This document shows, piece after piece, positions 42,784 to 55,247 of a DNA stretch of 64,000 nt; positions within the stretch are counted from its first letter, which is position 1; every line of letters begins with the position of its first letter. The position numbers and the translations under genes are program-made. Below the pieces are notes generated by a model that was not told where the DNA came from, ran no database searches, and saw only the letters and a program-made list of their open reading frames with translations. This DNA is from Gracilaria vermiculophylla (lineage: Eukaryota > Rhodophyta > Florideophyceae > Gracilariales > Gracilariaceae), in assembly GCA_019155205.2 (NCBI GenBank), contig JAHNZQ020000181.1, positions 437,008 through 501,007 on the forward strand. The letters run 5' to 3'.

Positions 42784-44316
42784 TCATATGTCGTTGTGCT
42801 GTTCCGCGTCGATTGGATCGAGTAGCAAGGCCTCCGGGAACGGGTCTTTTTCCGTTCGAGCTGTGTTATAGTTAACGCATGGCCGGTCGGTAATTTGTTG
42901 TGCGCCACTATCGGGAGCGTCATCGGCGGTCCGTATGCGGTTGTGCCGCGCTATCATCATGTGACTGAAATTTCCGCCTCGGTCTCCGGTTGCCGGGTTC
43001 CCGATATTTGAACAGCCGGACACATGGAATACCGCTCGGTTGTTCGCTAACAGTGTGCTGCTTTCTAATTGTAAATGTTGGAGAACCGGTAGTCCGATGA
43101 TTAACGGGTCACAAGCGAGGCCCTCGTTGGCAATTAGAAATGTGACGTGGGCAAGTGCCAACTGTCCTGACGCCACATGCATTACCGTTCTCGGGCAGGT
43201 CCACGACCTGGAAAAGGAGACGGATTGCGCTTTTACTCCATACTTGAGGGAAACCCGTAGTAAGACGGTGTTGATGGCCGTCATACGACCGATTTCTCGG
43301 ATGACCGAACGTTCCGCCAACTTGGGTGATACGATGCTGTCGTCGCTACCGTCATCGCATCGCCCGGAGGTGTCCAGCGATATTACCCCATCAGATACTG
43401 TAATCGGATAGGAAGGAGCTTCTGCGTCTGCCGGATCGGAAATGCCCTTCGTGGGCATGCGATTCACTGTGCCACCGGATGTCAGCTGTGACCGCGAGGA
43501 ATCCGAAATACTCTTCCGGCCGCGGGTAGATCTTGATGGATCGTCTCGGTATTTGCTCGCGCTTAGCTCCTCAAGCATTTTGGACTTTTCTTCCAGCGAG
43601 GCTTTTGGGCAGTCTTTGATATAGTGCTGTGCACCGTTTTCGGGACAAGGAACATGTGGGCAGTCCAGAAGGCTGCCTCTCTTCCTGCTGGATCTTTTGC
43701 CAGATTTCTCGTCCGAACGGGATCCGGATCCGGATTTGGGGGGTGACTTGTCTCTGCCGCCTTCACGATTACGTCCGTCTCTATTCTTGTGCGCTTTAGG
43801 CTTTCTGTGCTTCGGCCCAGTGTCTAACATCTGAAAGGCTTCTGAAAACCTGATGGCATGTTTTACGAACTTTTCAAAGTCTTTCCGGCATTCGGTTGCG
43901 GAAAATGGCTGATCGTGCAACGTCTTTGGCCGGATAGCGGACAGGACGTGACCAACAGCCACTTTAAGGTTCTCTTCTAGGATCCAGTACAGTCCGTGTC
44001 GGCGGAGTAGTTTGTGATACTCCACAAAATGCGTCTGCATCCGGGAACCAGAATTTTAGTTTGCCATGTCCATCCGTAGTTCCCGGTCAACAATGTCATC
44101 AAGTGTCTCGAGACTCAATGACTCTTTGGAATCTTCAGCTTCGGTCTCGAGGTAGGTCCGTAGTACCAAATCGGAAAGTGTCTCATAGAACTCGGCGTCC
44201 TTAATGAAGTTCAGTGCGATGGCTGACTCCAAAAACTCTGGGTCTACGCAAAACTTGAGACTAACCGGTCGGACAGCCTCAGTGATGTTCGTGCCTGTGA
44301 CGGGAAATTGTGCCAC
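42784..44316 (-). pseudogene. E4 gag-protease
   Basis: Two open parts: 44316-44056 (M-A-Q-F-P-V) and, after a TAA, 44040-42784 (418 codons). The latter has a Lys/Arg/Ser-rich stretch, a zinc knuckle C-P-H-V-P-C ... H-Y-I-K-D-C near 43640, and a retropepsin-like segment (D-D-G-S-D-D-S-I-V-S near 43340, then L-I-I-G-L-P-V-L near 43090). The D-D-G in place of D-S/T-G may be mutant or a family variant. Longest surviving frame of E4. Confidence 0.75.
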
Positions 44317-44575
44317 TCGTGCAGTGACTTCGCGCTCGTACTGGTCGTAGAGCCGAAGGAAGATGCGAATTGAGTCCGGATCGGTGCGGACTAATTGCGG
44401 GTGATTAACCTATGAGGCCACAAATGACGCACATTGCCTCATGACGCTTGATGTATCAGATCCCGATATCGTCTTTTCCGGAAGCGGTTAGCGTGTCCGG
44501 GTACCGCGTGGCGATCGGTACTCAAATAATCTTACGAGATTGACCGTGAAAGGATAAAAAAACCGTAATGATCAC

Positions 44576-44768
44576 TGTAGTCCGTTGTGGTCTGAGAAGT
44601 GGCCGGAACGGGCTCGGAGGTGTCCGATAGTCGATGCCTGTTAGGCTTTACCGTCTACTGGCTTATCTACCTACGCCCTACGGCGGCGGCTGGCGACGCC
44701 GGCTGGTGTCCTCGCTGGACACCACCGTTACGGACCGTTCGAAACAGCTCACGGCGCGTCTGCCTGTA
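44576..44768 (-). repeat. 5' LTR of E4
   Basis: 193-bp match to 38942-39134. The two LTRs differ at many positions by eye, indicating an old insertion. Confidence 0.75.
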
Positions 44769-45572
44769 TAAGAGCTGGCACTGATTTGATCACTTTATGG
44801 TAGGCTTTGCTGAGATTCACTTCTTGCAAGTTATTTCAGCGAAATTTCTGAACGATTCATGAGTGTCTTGGCAATGAAGAAGAAAAACATGAAAGCCTTA
44901 GATTTATGAGGCCTTGGCTGGCGAAGGAGACTTCATTGCTTCATGGCCATCGGCTTGTGTGCAAGATCTTTTAAATTCGGGAATTCGGGGGGTATACAAG
45001 GCCATAAGGGCCTATACCTTCTTGCACTGATAAGAAGATCTCGTTGGATCTTGTCGATCATGAACGAGACTTCGCTAGCGCTGAGAAAAAATGAGGAGAC
45101 ATAAAGCCGCAGCAGGGTATGCCCTTCTTCACTGACGGGAAGCATTCAACGCATTCCGTCAAGCTCAGGAGGCTTTGATGGGTTTCAAAGATAAATGGGT
45201 GAGAGGTACAAAAAGGAGACGCCCTAGTGAGAAAACAAAGAGCATTACAAGACAGCCCTGCAGCAGTGCAAAAGCGATGATCAGCAACCCCGAGAAACTG
45301 CGATCCATGATCGACGTTTAGTGTACAATCGAAAGTGGCTGCTGTGGACTTCAATATGTCAGCAGCCGGAGTGAGGCCTTCCACCTAACGTAGCGACATT
45401 CAGTCTGTTTAAAAAACATAGCACGTTGCTGTCAACGTAAACAGTCGTGATTATGGTACTACTTTATTGAAATACGCAAACGTCGTGATTTTCACACGAG
45501 ATCGAAACGCGAGCCCCGTTGGCGTACCAAAATATAGTCATTTTTTAAAACCAAAGCAGCTAACGCAAAATA
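44769..45572. other. Spacer between E4 and Tc1-like copy C
   Basis: No convincing gene. Minus-strand frames at 45384-45058 and 45145-44933 have no recognisable domain. Confidence 0.35.
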
Positions 45573-45630
45573 CAGTGCGTCTTGTTATCATATCACGCCT
45601 AAAAAAACGCGCCAAAGTAGTACTGTAGTG
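45573..45630 (+). repeat. Fragment of Tc1-like 5' end
   Basis: TACAGTGCGTCTTG ... ACTGTAGTGCGCC resembles the 5' terminal 60 bp of copy B in the opposite orientation. It is either an outer part of a longer terminal repeat of copy C or a remnant of another copy. Confidence 0.55.
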
Positions 45631-45648
45631 CGCCTTTTGCAGAAAATA

Positions 45649-46793
45649 CAGACTGTTTCAAAAACATACGACATGCTGTGAAATCTCAAAAAAACTACCA
45701 AATGTATGCTGTACGCCTACAAAAATAGGGTTTTAAAAAAAGTAAAGTCAAAAAACCGTTTCAAAAACATATGATCAGCAATAACAATTCTTTACTGCGC
45801 GATGCTCAATATTTTATTTATCATCCTTTTTGCTGTATAACGCTAATGCAGCGTTTCGGCATCGAATTGATGTAATTTTCCACACTTGAAACTGTTTTGG
45901 ATTTCCAGCAAATATTCATACAGTTTTTGGGTCCACAAACTGTCTGAAATTGCCTTCCATGCGCATAAACCGTACTCGCCAGCAGTCCCCAAACGTCTTC
46001 GATTGGTTTCGAATCTGGTGAGCGCTCCGGCCAATCTAAAACAGATACCTCAGACTCCTGTAGCCAAACTTTGATTAAAGATGAAGTGTGTACAGGCGCA
46101 TTATCCTGTTGAAAAATGAAAACTTCTTCATGAAAACGTAAACCAAATGGTAGTAAACAATTGTATAAAACTTCTTGACAATTTTCCGCATTCATGTTTG
46201 TTTCAATAAATGCAATTTCCATTAGACCTTTTTTAGAAATGCCCTCCCAGACAATTACAGAGCCTCCACCGGAATGCTTGGTATAATATTCATGACGTTT
46301 CTCACGAAGACCGTGCCAAAAAAATTGTAGCAATCTGGTTTGTCCAGATTGAACTTTTTCTTATCTGTAAAAATAAAATTTTCCCACTCCTTTCTCTAGC
46401 AGGCTTGTCCAGCACATCAGGTAACTCTCTTTTGCTTATGATAGCCACGGAGAAATTAAGTTTTTTTCATTTTTTTATATTTAAATAAATTTCTGCTGTT
46501 TATCTGCCTCCATGTAGTTGATTTAGAAACGTTGAGATTAAGATTTATTCCAACTTTTTTGCCCGGTGCATTTTCTAAGCACAACCTTCTTTTAATACTT
46601 CTTTTATATGCTGGTATTAAGCTCCTTTGGGCGTCCCAGAGATCGTTTTAATCCATTAAGAGTCGGATTTATGAGAAAAGTAGCAATTCTGACCCTAAAA
46701 CGCTTCAATTGTTTAGCGATAGCACTGCCAGAATGTTTTTCGGCGTTTACGTTTTACGATTCGAAGCTGTTATTCCTGAGAAACTGGCGGACC
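45649..46793 (-). pseudogene. Tc1-like transposon, copy C (best preserved)
   Basis: Starts CAGACTGTTTC after TA (45647-45648); the transposase is on the minus strand. The 46333-45821 frame (170 codons) is open with H-S-G-G-G-S-V-I-V-W-E-G-I-S, F-Q-Q-D-N-A-P-V-H-T-S (second Asp) and P-D-S-K-P-I-E-D-V-W (third acidic position). The N-terminal half (46793-46340) is in pieces, and the element is cut off a few codons after the transposase start. The helix-turn-helix start (G-P-P-L-S-K in copy A) is only partly kept. Confidence 0.85.
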
Positions 46794-47282
46794 AGCATGA
46801 GCGCCCAGGATTTCTGTGGGGATCTGTCCGCCATGTGGCAAATCCTCGCAAAACGCCTCAGCAGAATGCGTTTTCCTTATGACAGTTAAGCGGGTTAACC
46901 CTTTCCCAGTTCTCTCCGAAGGTGGTCTCTTCCATTAACCTTGTTCTTGCTTTCCTTTCTCCTGTTTGCACGGTTGCCGTACCCCTGGCGGATGTTTTAC
47001 GCATGGTGGCTTCGAAACTAGGCCACCACGATACGAGATGGATTATGGCATCGCCGTAAATGTACGTCATTGGAATGGGAAAACCCCTACTTGTGGTTAC
47101 GATAATCATCGACCAGCAAGCTGAATGAAAAAAACCCATTCGTGGTTGTTCCGAAAAAGGCGGGGTGTAGTGGCGATTGGCAGCACTACTGCTCCCTCGT
47201 TAAGATGCCCGTTCGAAAGGAAATTCACCCAGGTTGGGCGTTACACAGCGTCGCTGGAGTCGCTCTCCCAGAATTGCGATGA
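46794..47282. other. Spacer before E3
   Basis: No gene recognised. It could contain the 3' end and LTR of E3, but no matching direct repeat was found on the other side. Confidence 0.35.
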
Positions 47283-49330
47283 TAGCGTTCCGCGAGGGAA
47301 TGCGGAAGGTGTTCGATCAGCTCGGCCGTGTCGGACGAACAGTCGTACCCATACCAGTGTACTGGGTACTATGGCATCCCATCCTCGTTGTAGGAGTGTC
47401 CAAAGAGGCGTTTCACGACATATTCCTGTATGTGAACCTCCCGTCCGTGCTGAGTTATCTTGGTCTCCTCCTGAACTGAGTTCTGGCTCCCCGTTTCGGG
47501 TTTTTATTTCCCGCCGTGAGATAAGACCTTCTGCCTCTCGGTATTCCGGTCTGCCCACAACTCTGCGGCGCTCTCGCTTGCAGGTTTATGCCGTGGCGCG
47601 TACAACCGAGACATTTCCGCCATGAGTGCGCTGCAGTATCCCCTTGAGCGCCTCAGGACCACGATGTCGCGGTTCCTCTAACAGACACCCGCGGTTTGGT
47701 GGGCAATTGGTCCACCTGTGTTGAAGCCGTGCCACTTGCCACAGTGCCGGTATATCCCGTAAAACGTCCCTCTCTTGGGGCCACAATTCCGTGCTCACGG
47801 TGTCACTCCCCTCCGGAGGCCGGCACCTGGCGGTGCGCCACTTGCAATCGGCCAGCCACGCAACTGCCCTACACCTGCTGGCGCGGGTGCTTTTATTTGC
47901 TCCCACCGGTGGGGGCGCAAGGCAATGTCATCTTCCGGCTTCCGTTTTGGACCTGGTTGGTAGTTTCGACTCGGTCGAGTGGCGCTTCCGGAGTGCCCTG
48001 ATTCTCCAAAGCATTCACCGCCGTCTTTGCGGTGCGGTTCTCTGCCGCTTTGGCGCTTGCCTCCGTCACGGATGGTGTTGTCTCCGGAACGGTTTTCGGT
48101 GTAGAGTGAGATGCAGGGCTACTCATCAGTGAGTCATGGCGTAGATTGCGTTGCCATGGCGAGCAGATAACCTCCTTGAGGTGGGCGGAAGAGAGGTCCT
48201 CCCCGCTCTTAGACGGAGTGGTGGGAAAGAGCAAGTGTACCACTTGGCGGGTATCGGGTATATATGCCAGTGCAAACTGGACTTGTGGTGGGGTAGGCAT
48301 GTGGATCAGGCCCGTCCGACATAGGAGGCTTTTCTCCAGACACGTACGGGAGATAATAGAGATAATGAGAGGGGTGAGGCAACACGGTAGGCCGTCTGAT
48401 TGCCGGTATACTAGATGTCAGCGGCGGACGCGAGGCCGCTGTATCCCGCAGGGTGGGGTGGTGAAGGACCATTTCAGAGGATGGAGGAGGAGCCGGAGTG
48501 ACTCGATCACGGGACAGACGTTCGAAGTTGTTGTCCACAGCAACCACGACTGTATCGGTTGCAACCGAGACTACCTTATATGGACCGTTTGCGGCGGGAG
48601 AAAGTTTGTGGCAATTCTCCTCTTCGGGGTCGAAAAATGCCTTCCAGATGAGCACAAAGTCGTCGGCGTCAATGGGGCTTTCGCGTTTCCGCCGCAAGCG
48701 AGCTTCGAAGTCCCGCTTGTTAGCGGCTTGGGCACGCTCTATCGACCACCACGTAGCGGAGAATAGTTTCATCAACCAGGCACTCCACCATTGACGGTAG
48801 TCACCCACTGATGGGAAAGAGCCAAGCGTAGGTTGGGGTTCCAAAGCCACAGAGGATGGAGTCCGCGACAGCACCAACTGAAACGCTGAAAATCCGGTAA
48901 TCATGTGAACGTGCGTGTTGTACGCAGAATTCAGCGTGTCCGTATACAAATCCCAGGTATTTTTGTGATCAGCAACATACGATCGCAGAGAAGCGTGGAT
49001 AGTACGGTTAAATTGTTTAACTCGCCCTTAAATTGGAGATCGAATGTCGTAGTGACCAGATTCTTCATCTCCAGAATACGGCAAACATCCGGGAAGAACT
49101 TGGACGTGAATTTTTTTCCTTAATCGGAATTAAACTCTACTGAAGAGCCCTAAACGAATATCCAATGCGCGGTGAACCGATCGGCAACTGTGTACACCGT
49201 AATCCTCCGTAGAGTGACAGTTCCAACCAGTTTTGAAAACCGAGCCATGATAGCGAGCAGAAACATGTCTTCTGTCGGGTTCGTGAAGAAGGGAAGGGCA
49301 GATGCCAATCAAAACAAACTCAAGCGGAGG
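47283..49330 (-). pseudogene. E3 integrase core, C-terminus and chromodomain
   Basis: The core at about 49290-48930 shows R-F-S-K-L-V-G-T-V-T-L-R-R and F-T-S-K-F-F with stops. The C-terminal part is open at 48949-48209 (Y-N-T-H-V-H-M-I-T-G-F-S, F-V-L-I-W-K). The end has the chromodomain E-Y-V-V-K-R-L (about 47425), a TAG, then Y-P-V-H-W-Y-G-Y and H-L-P-H-S-L. The upstream hinge lies beyond the solo LTR, at 50040-50490. Confidence 0.75.
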
Positions 49331-49486
49331 CCTGGCAGGTAAAAGCTAGAGCTGCGTTTTGTGCGTGCGGAGCTTTATCCGATTCTTCAAAAAATCTGTG
49401 CAGGAACGTACAGTTTCACAACAGTCTATCACCATGGCGGACGAGTAAAACTCCCTGCTGAGAGTCCGGTTGAGCTTCCTACCAAC

Positions 49487-50039
49487 TGTAGTACGGTGCC
49501 TCCTAAGGAAATATGGTGGTGTGGCTTTATGGCGTGATGTTCCTAAGCAGGGCTCGTATTTTATTAACTGAGCCACGTGGTGCATAATTCTGCCCGCGTG
49601 CGCTACAGTATCCTTAAGGGACGATAGAATTATTATTTATTTTAGTTAATCTACGCAGGTAATTGCTACAGTTGTAGGACCTGCCGAGGCGGGCTCCCAG
49701 CTTGATTAGTAATCTGCTGGTTGAGCTCCACCTCTGGGGAAGTAAAGACAAGCACCCTTGCGTCTTCATCTGCTTTTCCGCTTGGAGACTCTCGTCAATC
49801 ATCCTCAGGCTTCTAAGCCGCCGATCCCCAGGTCACATCATAGCAGCGCCTATACGAGCATTGTCCGCCCAGTGAACCTACACCTCCGCTTGGTATTTGC
49901 GGAGCCTCTTTAAGATTCCTCCGGCTCGCGACAGCGGATACCGGAGTCCACCTCTAGGAACACGCACCTTTGGAGTCAACAAAAACTCCTATCGGACGTT
50001 GTGCTTTACTACCTCGAGAGGAGGGCTGACAGGACCACA
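49487..50039 (+). repeat. Solo LTR of the E1/E2 family
   Basis: 553-bp LTR starting TGTAGTACGG and ending GGACCACA, flanked by a perfect 5-bp duplication CCAAC (49482-49486 and 50040-50044). No gag or pol next to it, so it arose by recombination between two LTRs. It sits in E3 integrase. Confidence 0.95.
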
Positions 50040-51649
50040 CCAACGGCACGGCCGTTGACCGTCGCGTAGTGCAAAATGTGCAGCACCCGCGTTTTCAGGG
50101 AGTGAGGGACCACTATTTTTCGGGTGGCTTCGACCGCGCGCACAAGCACACGACGTCATTAAATCTGAAAGGGTGAAGTTCACTACCGTTGACACGGGCT
50201 CGTATTTACGTGCAGTATGGATGGGAGAATCGTTCTCGGATCCGTTTCTCCGCTTGTACCGGTACAAAAAATCCCAATACGGGTTTCTCAGTGTCCCTCT
50301 CGTCTTCGGTGAGCATATTGTCAATATCATCTCCGAAGTTTTAGTCGATGGGACGCTCCGGCTCCACCTGGTCCACCCATTCCAGATGGGAGGACTTTGC
50401 TGTGAGCCCGAAGACATCATCTTCCTCCGAATGGAATGCTTTTTCGGTAGTGGACAGGCGCAACAGAGCGTCGGCCTGGGTGTTCTGTGCACCCTATTTT
50501 TATACGACCTGGAAGTCGTATTCCGTTAACTAAAGTCTTCATCGCATAAAGCGACCTGTTAGATCCCAAATGTTCACCAACCGCTTCAGTGGGAAGTGAT
50601 CCGTGAGTAAACGGAAGATTGCACCTCCAGTAAAATATGGGCGACAAGTGAAAAGTGCCCGCCAGACTGCAATGCCCTCCTTCTCCGAGATGGAGTAGTC
50701 CCAATCGTGCTCATTGAACGAGCATGGCCAATAGCCAATTAGGTGTCGTTTCCTTTCCGTGGTGGTTTGGAAGAGCGAGCAACCAACTTTGTAGTCGCTC
50801 CAGTCCGTATCAGGGGAGTATGAAAGACTCAGTTTGGGTAACGATGAAAATGTTGCTGAAATGACCACCTCCCTGAGGAAGTTAAAGGCACCCATTTGAG
50901 CGGATGTAAAGGGTTCCAGATTGGTTGGCTGACCCTTCCGCAGCAGCGCGCTGAAAGTCGCGGCAATACTCGAGAAACTCGGGATAAACCGTCTGTAGAC
51001 ATTGACAAGCCCCTGGAAGAAGCATAGCTCTGTCTGCGGTCTGGGTTTCTTTTACATTGGCAATAGATTTGACACGAGCTTCCTTGGTCAAGAACTGCCC
51101 TGGATGGATTATGTGTCCCAGATATTTCACTTTATCTGTGGAAAACTCGCACTCTATTAGTTTGAGGGTCACCCCTCCATCTCATAGATCGGTCATGACC
51201 TCCTGTAAATGGTTGAGGTGATCATCCAGATTATCTGAGAAGATGAAGATGTCATCCAGACACACGAGACATATACGCCATTTGAAGCGAGTCAAAAGGA
51301 TGTGCATGGAACGCTGAAAGGAGGCAAGGGCATCGGTTAGCCCAAAAGGCACCCGCTTGAAGCAGTTGGAGCAAGAATGGGAATCGAGCACGGTCTTGTT
51401 GCGGTCTTTCTCCCATACGGGGACTTTCTAGTAGCCCTAATTCGCATCTAATGCGGGAAAAACGCTGGGACTCCCAAGGTAGCCGATACACTCGCCTATA
51501 CGAGGAATGAAGTACGCATCGCGTACCCTCCCGGCGTTTAGCCGGCGATACTTGACAAGGACTCGCCAGGCTCCATCAAACATTAGAGCCAGTACCGCCG
51601 GAGATGCCCAAGGCGATTGAGCAGGCTCAATCATTCCTTCGCGGAACAT
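50040..51649 (-). pseudogene. E3 RT, RNase H and pol hinge
   Basis: RT pieces at 51649-51437 and 51391-51182: R-V-P-F-G-L-T-D-A and L-V-C-L-D-D-I-F-I-F-S, with the catalytic Tyr changed to Cys. RNase H is open at 50895-50539: Y-S-P-D-T-D-W-S-D, S-E-K-E-G, L-T-D-H. The 50490-50040 part is the linker to integrase. Stops separate the parts. Confidence 0.78.
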
Positions 51650-52307
51650 CTTGTCTGCTTGGAACTGTTACGCCTCCCAGCCCTTTTGGTCCAGCCTTGC
51701 TAGAGTGCTGTGCTACTGGTCTCGCGTCCGACTGCAGATCAATAATGCGTTCGGCTGCAGTTGCAGTAATGTTCCTTTGGAAGCCGTCCTACATCGTGGT
51801 GAATTCCCGCAGCATACTTCGGAGGCACTCGCGGAGTGACTCTAGAACATGTCAAAGGTCGAGATCCTCGAGTGCCTTGTGAAGGTTCACCGCGTTGAAG
51901 CTTGTCGGCGTGCGGCTTTCTCCCTCACAGGCCTCAATTCTGCCCTCTACAGGCCAAGATTCTCACTCGTGGGTATGAGATGCCATCCCCTCTCTCAGAT
52001 GCTGGGCTCCAATCCCCATTGAGGCACTGTCATCGGTGACAATCGCGAGGATATCGGCCGGCTTGATCTTGGTTGGGAGCATTGCCAGTGGGTGTGGCGG
52101 GAATGAGTCAAGGACATGGTTCTTTACCAGATACTTGGTGGTATTACCAATGCTGGCACCTAGGATGCGGAAGAAAGTATCTGGCGTCACCCGCAAAGTC
52201 CCGTTTGCATTGGGTAATCGATGTTTCTCGTACAACGACGGTAAGCTTTGAACAGACCGTACCCCGTGATGACGGGAGTTCACATCCACCATACTTTAGG
52301 TTCCTGA

Positions 52308-52870
52308 TGTTGGATGAAGTGCCTGTGCTGTCACTGACAACTAAATGTTCCGGGGACCATGGGCTGCGTTGAATGTTGACTCTATGTGGTACACGTGTGC
52401 AGGTGTGCTACTCGGCACGTTGTTCACAACCATATCGTTTCCAGGTGTACACATTGTAAACTCAGCTTAATGTACACCGGATATGGTTTAGTGTAATGTG
52501 CCTCGTCATGGTAACTATACACACACATTGCTGTATGGACACGAGTGGTGGCGGAATACAGAGAGTGTAAGGTGGTTGAGTGAATTTGTGCATTGTCATG
52601 GTCTCGTGAGTGTACGGAACTGTCATGCCTTGTTGTGTCTTGCTGTTGTAAGCATTATTGAATTGTGGCTAGTACATTTTTGTCATGTTACAATATGATT
52701 GGTAGTATTGAGTGTCTCGCCTTTGTAGTGTAATTTCTGATGCAACCTAGTCGGTGCAACTGAACCACTATATGAGTCGTGGTCGAGACACCTCCATGTA
52801 AATCCAAGCCAGAGCTGGCGAACATTCTTAACATCCCTCCAACCTTCCCTTGCCTCTCTAACCTCCAATA
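52308..52870 (+). repeat. 563-bp solo LTR (family S) in E3
   Basis: Starts TGTTGGATGAAG and ends CTCCAATA, flanked by CCTGA (52303-52307 and 52871-52875). Same length as, and inverted relative to, 39647-40209. Terminal TGTTGG/CCAATA is nearly an inverted repeat. No internal region present. Confidence 0.9.
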
Positions 52871-55170
52871 CCTGACAGGATCCGGATCGAAGTAACTACT
52901 CAGAGCTTTGTCGATTCCCGCGAGACTAGTAGAGGGTCCTGCGTAGCAGGGAGCGGTACCCGTTTCAGGGAGGCACTCTTCTCGGGACGACGAACAATCG
53001 GAATGGAGGATCCATCTTTCAATTCCATGCGTCTTTGGCGGGGCCAAATGGCATCGGTGAGGCGGTCACAGGTGTTGCATCCCAGTATCACTAAAGCTAC
53101 TAACGACAAGCGAGCCAAAAAGTCGAGCATCACCGTCAAACGTCCCAGGCGTACGACTAAGTCAATGATTCCCACGGGTTTCAACGGGTTATTGTTTGCA
53201 TCTACGATGTCACGCGCAGTTCCATAACGGACTCAAGACCGCAATCGCGTGAACAGTACTGATTGAACAACAAAGTTGGGGCCTGCACCAGTATCTAGCA
53301 TAGTGAGATACAGTACTATAAAATGAGGGATTAGGCCAAGGTCGGCGTAGACCTTATAATTGCTTTTAGCCATTAACGGGATTCTTTCATGGAACTGGTC
53401 ACGTCTAACACGTGTCCACGATCAACGAAGAACAGGGAAGTGTTACCAGTCCGCATCTGCGGCCTCCTTCTTTGTCAGGACTTTCACCGGTGGGACCTCT
53501 TGCGTCACACAGCTCGCCGTTTGGAACGCCTATTCCAAAAGAGAGACTCCCAGGGATGGTTTTCTTGGTTTAGAATGTCCTGAGCGGATGGCTCAGTTTT
53601 CTCTGTATTGAGGGCTTGGCCATTTGGGCCACGGTATCCAGCTGAAGCTGGGTTTGTTTTGGCTGCTCTCTATGGGGACCGTTCCGGATCCGCTAGTTCA
53701 TGCCACGTGAGTGGATTTAGAGAAATTGCGCTGAAGTCCGAATGGGCTTGGAGATAGGACGCAAGGGAGACCGATGGCTTTTCCTCCCGAGTGAGGGCCT
53801 CATAGCTGGCTGCGATCGAAGGCAGCTCTCGGATCAAGAGTAGACACTGTGCGGAAGTGTGAGAGCGGGCATAGCACAGATGTAAGATCAACCCTACTGC
53901 GTGACGTAGGGCAGTATCCCGAGCATTGAATACTCGTCCATGTGTGCCAGAGTTCGATCAATCTCCTCGTTGGTTCCGAGCACAACCGTTTTAAAACGAA
54001 ATACGAGAGACCGAAACCCGTCCGATACCAGCGTATATTGCTGCATCATCCAGCGCGGCTTCGTACGTCCCCTCCGTTGTAAACAGGAGCTCTAAAGTAG
54101 AAATTGACAGAGCATCGTTGTAGGCGAAGTGAACAGTGTCACTCCCCGGTCGGGTCTGCTCCTCATTCATGAGAGAAAGGGATGGAGACTTGTTCTCCAT
54201 GACCAATGCCTTGGCGGATCTTGACCACTGATGATGGTGGCAAGCACGAAGCGCATTACCTTCGGCTCGTGCGTACTGCACTTATTCCAGGTAAGTGAGC
54301 CTCAGCTTATCTTCTCGATATCGGGCGACCGGGGTTTTGATGACGGGGCTCAACCCGTCGATAAAAATGGTACTCCGCTCAGTGGCGGGATATACATTAT
54401 CATTAAGGTGGAAAGCATTGATAAGTAGTACCAAATAGTCGGTTTCCATTTCTCCTTACTTTTGGCCGGTGTCTTGCAGAGCGAAAATGGCAGACTGAAT
54501 TACATGGTTGGTGGCCTAGGAACGCACCAGGTACTGCACGTCTTCTGGCCATCAACTTACGGCTCCTTCCAAAGCTCGGCTTTAATTTCTGACAGAGTTA
54601 TAATGGTCTTCAGGCACCCCCCGTAAGAAGTACGGCAGGGTAACAAACGCTTACCCCTAGTTCAACCTCAGTACATCGACTTCGGCGACCAACCCCGCCA
54701 AAAATCCAGTACCCTTATGGGTCTTCTCCAGAAATGGTCTTGTTACGCAGTGTGAGTTGCGTTTTCTCGATGCGATCCTGCACTCTTCTAGTGTCACAGG
54801 GTGCTCTTTCCATCGAGAAATATTCCAGCCGGTAGTACCAGTAAGATATAAGCTTCCGATACATTGGGTTCGCCGGTTTCCACTCCTTGGGATCAGGTGC
54901 CTCCTGCCCTTTTTGCGTGGCCTAATGGCATTGGCAGTAGCTCACAACCGTTTGGAGCGGGATGAGCGCCCGTTCGGGTCCTCAGCACGAGACTCCGAGC
55001 TCTCATAACCTTCCGAACCACTAGGTGGAGAAGTCGATGAAGTCAATATGTCATCATACTGGGCATGCTTGTACCCTTTTGGCTTCCGCCTACGGCGCTC
55101 CTTCCCCACCTCTCTCTGATACTCGCGTTGAGAGACTGCAGCGGGCCCAGCCGGGATTGGAGGGTCCGTC

Positions 55171-55247
55171 ATGAGAGTTCAAATGGTGAACTGTGCGCCC
55201 TGTATCCCAAGAGAGTATAGCGCAAATAGCTCATCTTTTTTCTAACA
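55171..55247 (+). mobile_element. 77-bp insertion related to the one at 10679
   Basis: Shares nearly all of its length with 10679-10757 (core AGTTCAAATGGTGAACTG ... GCGCAAATAGCTCATC), while the flanking sequence is unrelated. It is bordered by CCGTC (55166-55170) and ACGTC (55248-55252), a possible 5-bp duplication with one mismatch. The putative acceptor reads AACAA instead of AACAG, so this copy could not splice at that place. It interrupts E3 gag. Confidence 0.65.

Larger units (their letters stand above)
38942..44768 (-). mobile_element. Ty3/gypsy-like retrotransposon E4
   Basis: 5.8-kb element with short direct LTRs (38942-39134 and 44576-44768, 193 bp each). On the minus strand it has gag with a zinc knuckle, protease, RT, RNase H, integrase and a chromodomain-like tail. 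The flanking 5-mers AAAGA and TAAGA match at four of five bases. It differs in sequence and LTR from E1/E2. Broken by stops and by a 563-bp solo LTR at 39647-40209. Confidence 0.85.

Noticed and set aside
55182..55245. tRNA-like gene suggested by GTTCAAAT and a short stem
   Set aside because: No cloverleaf or anticodon arm could be drawn; the segment is the repeated 77-79 bp insertion.
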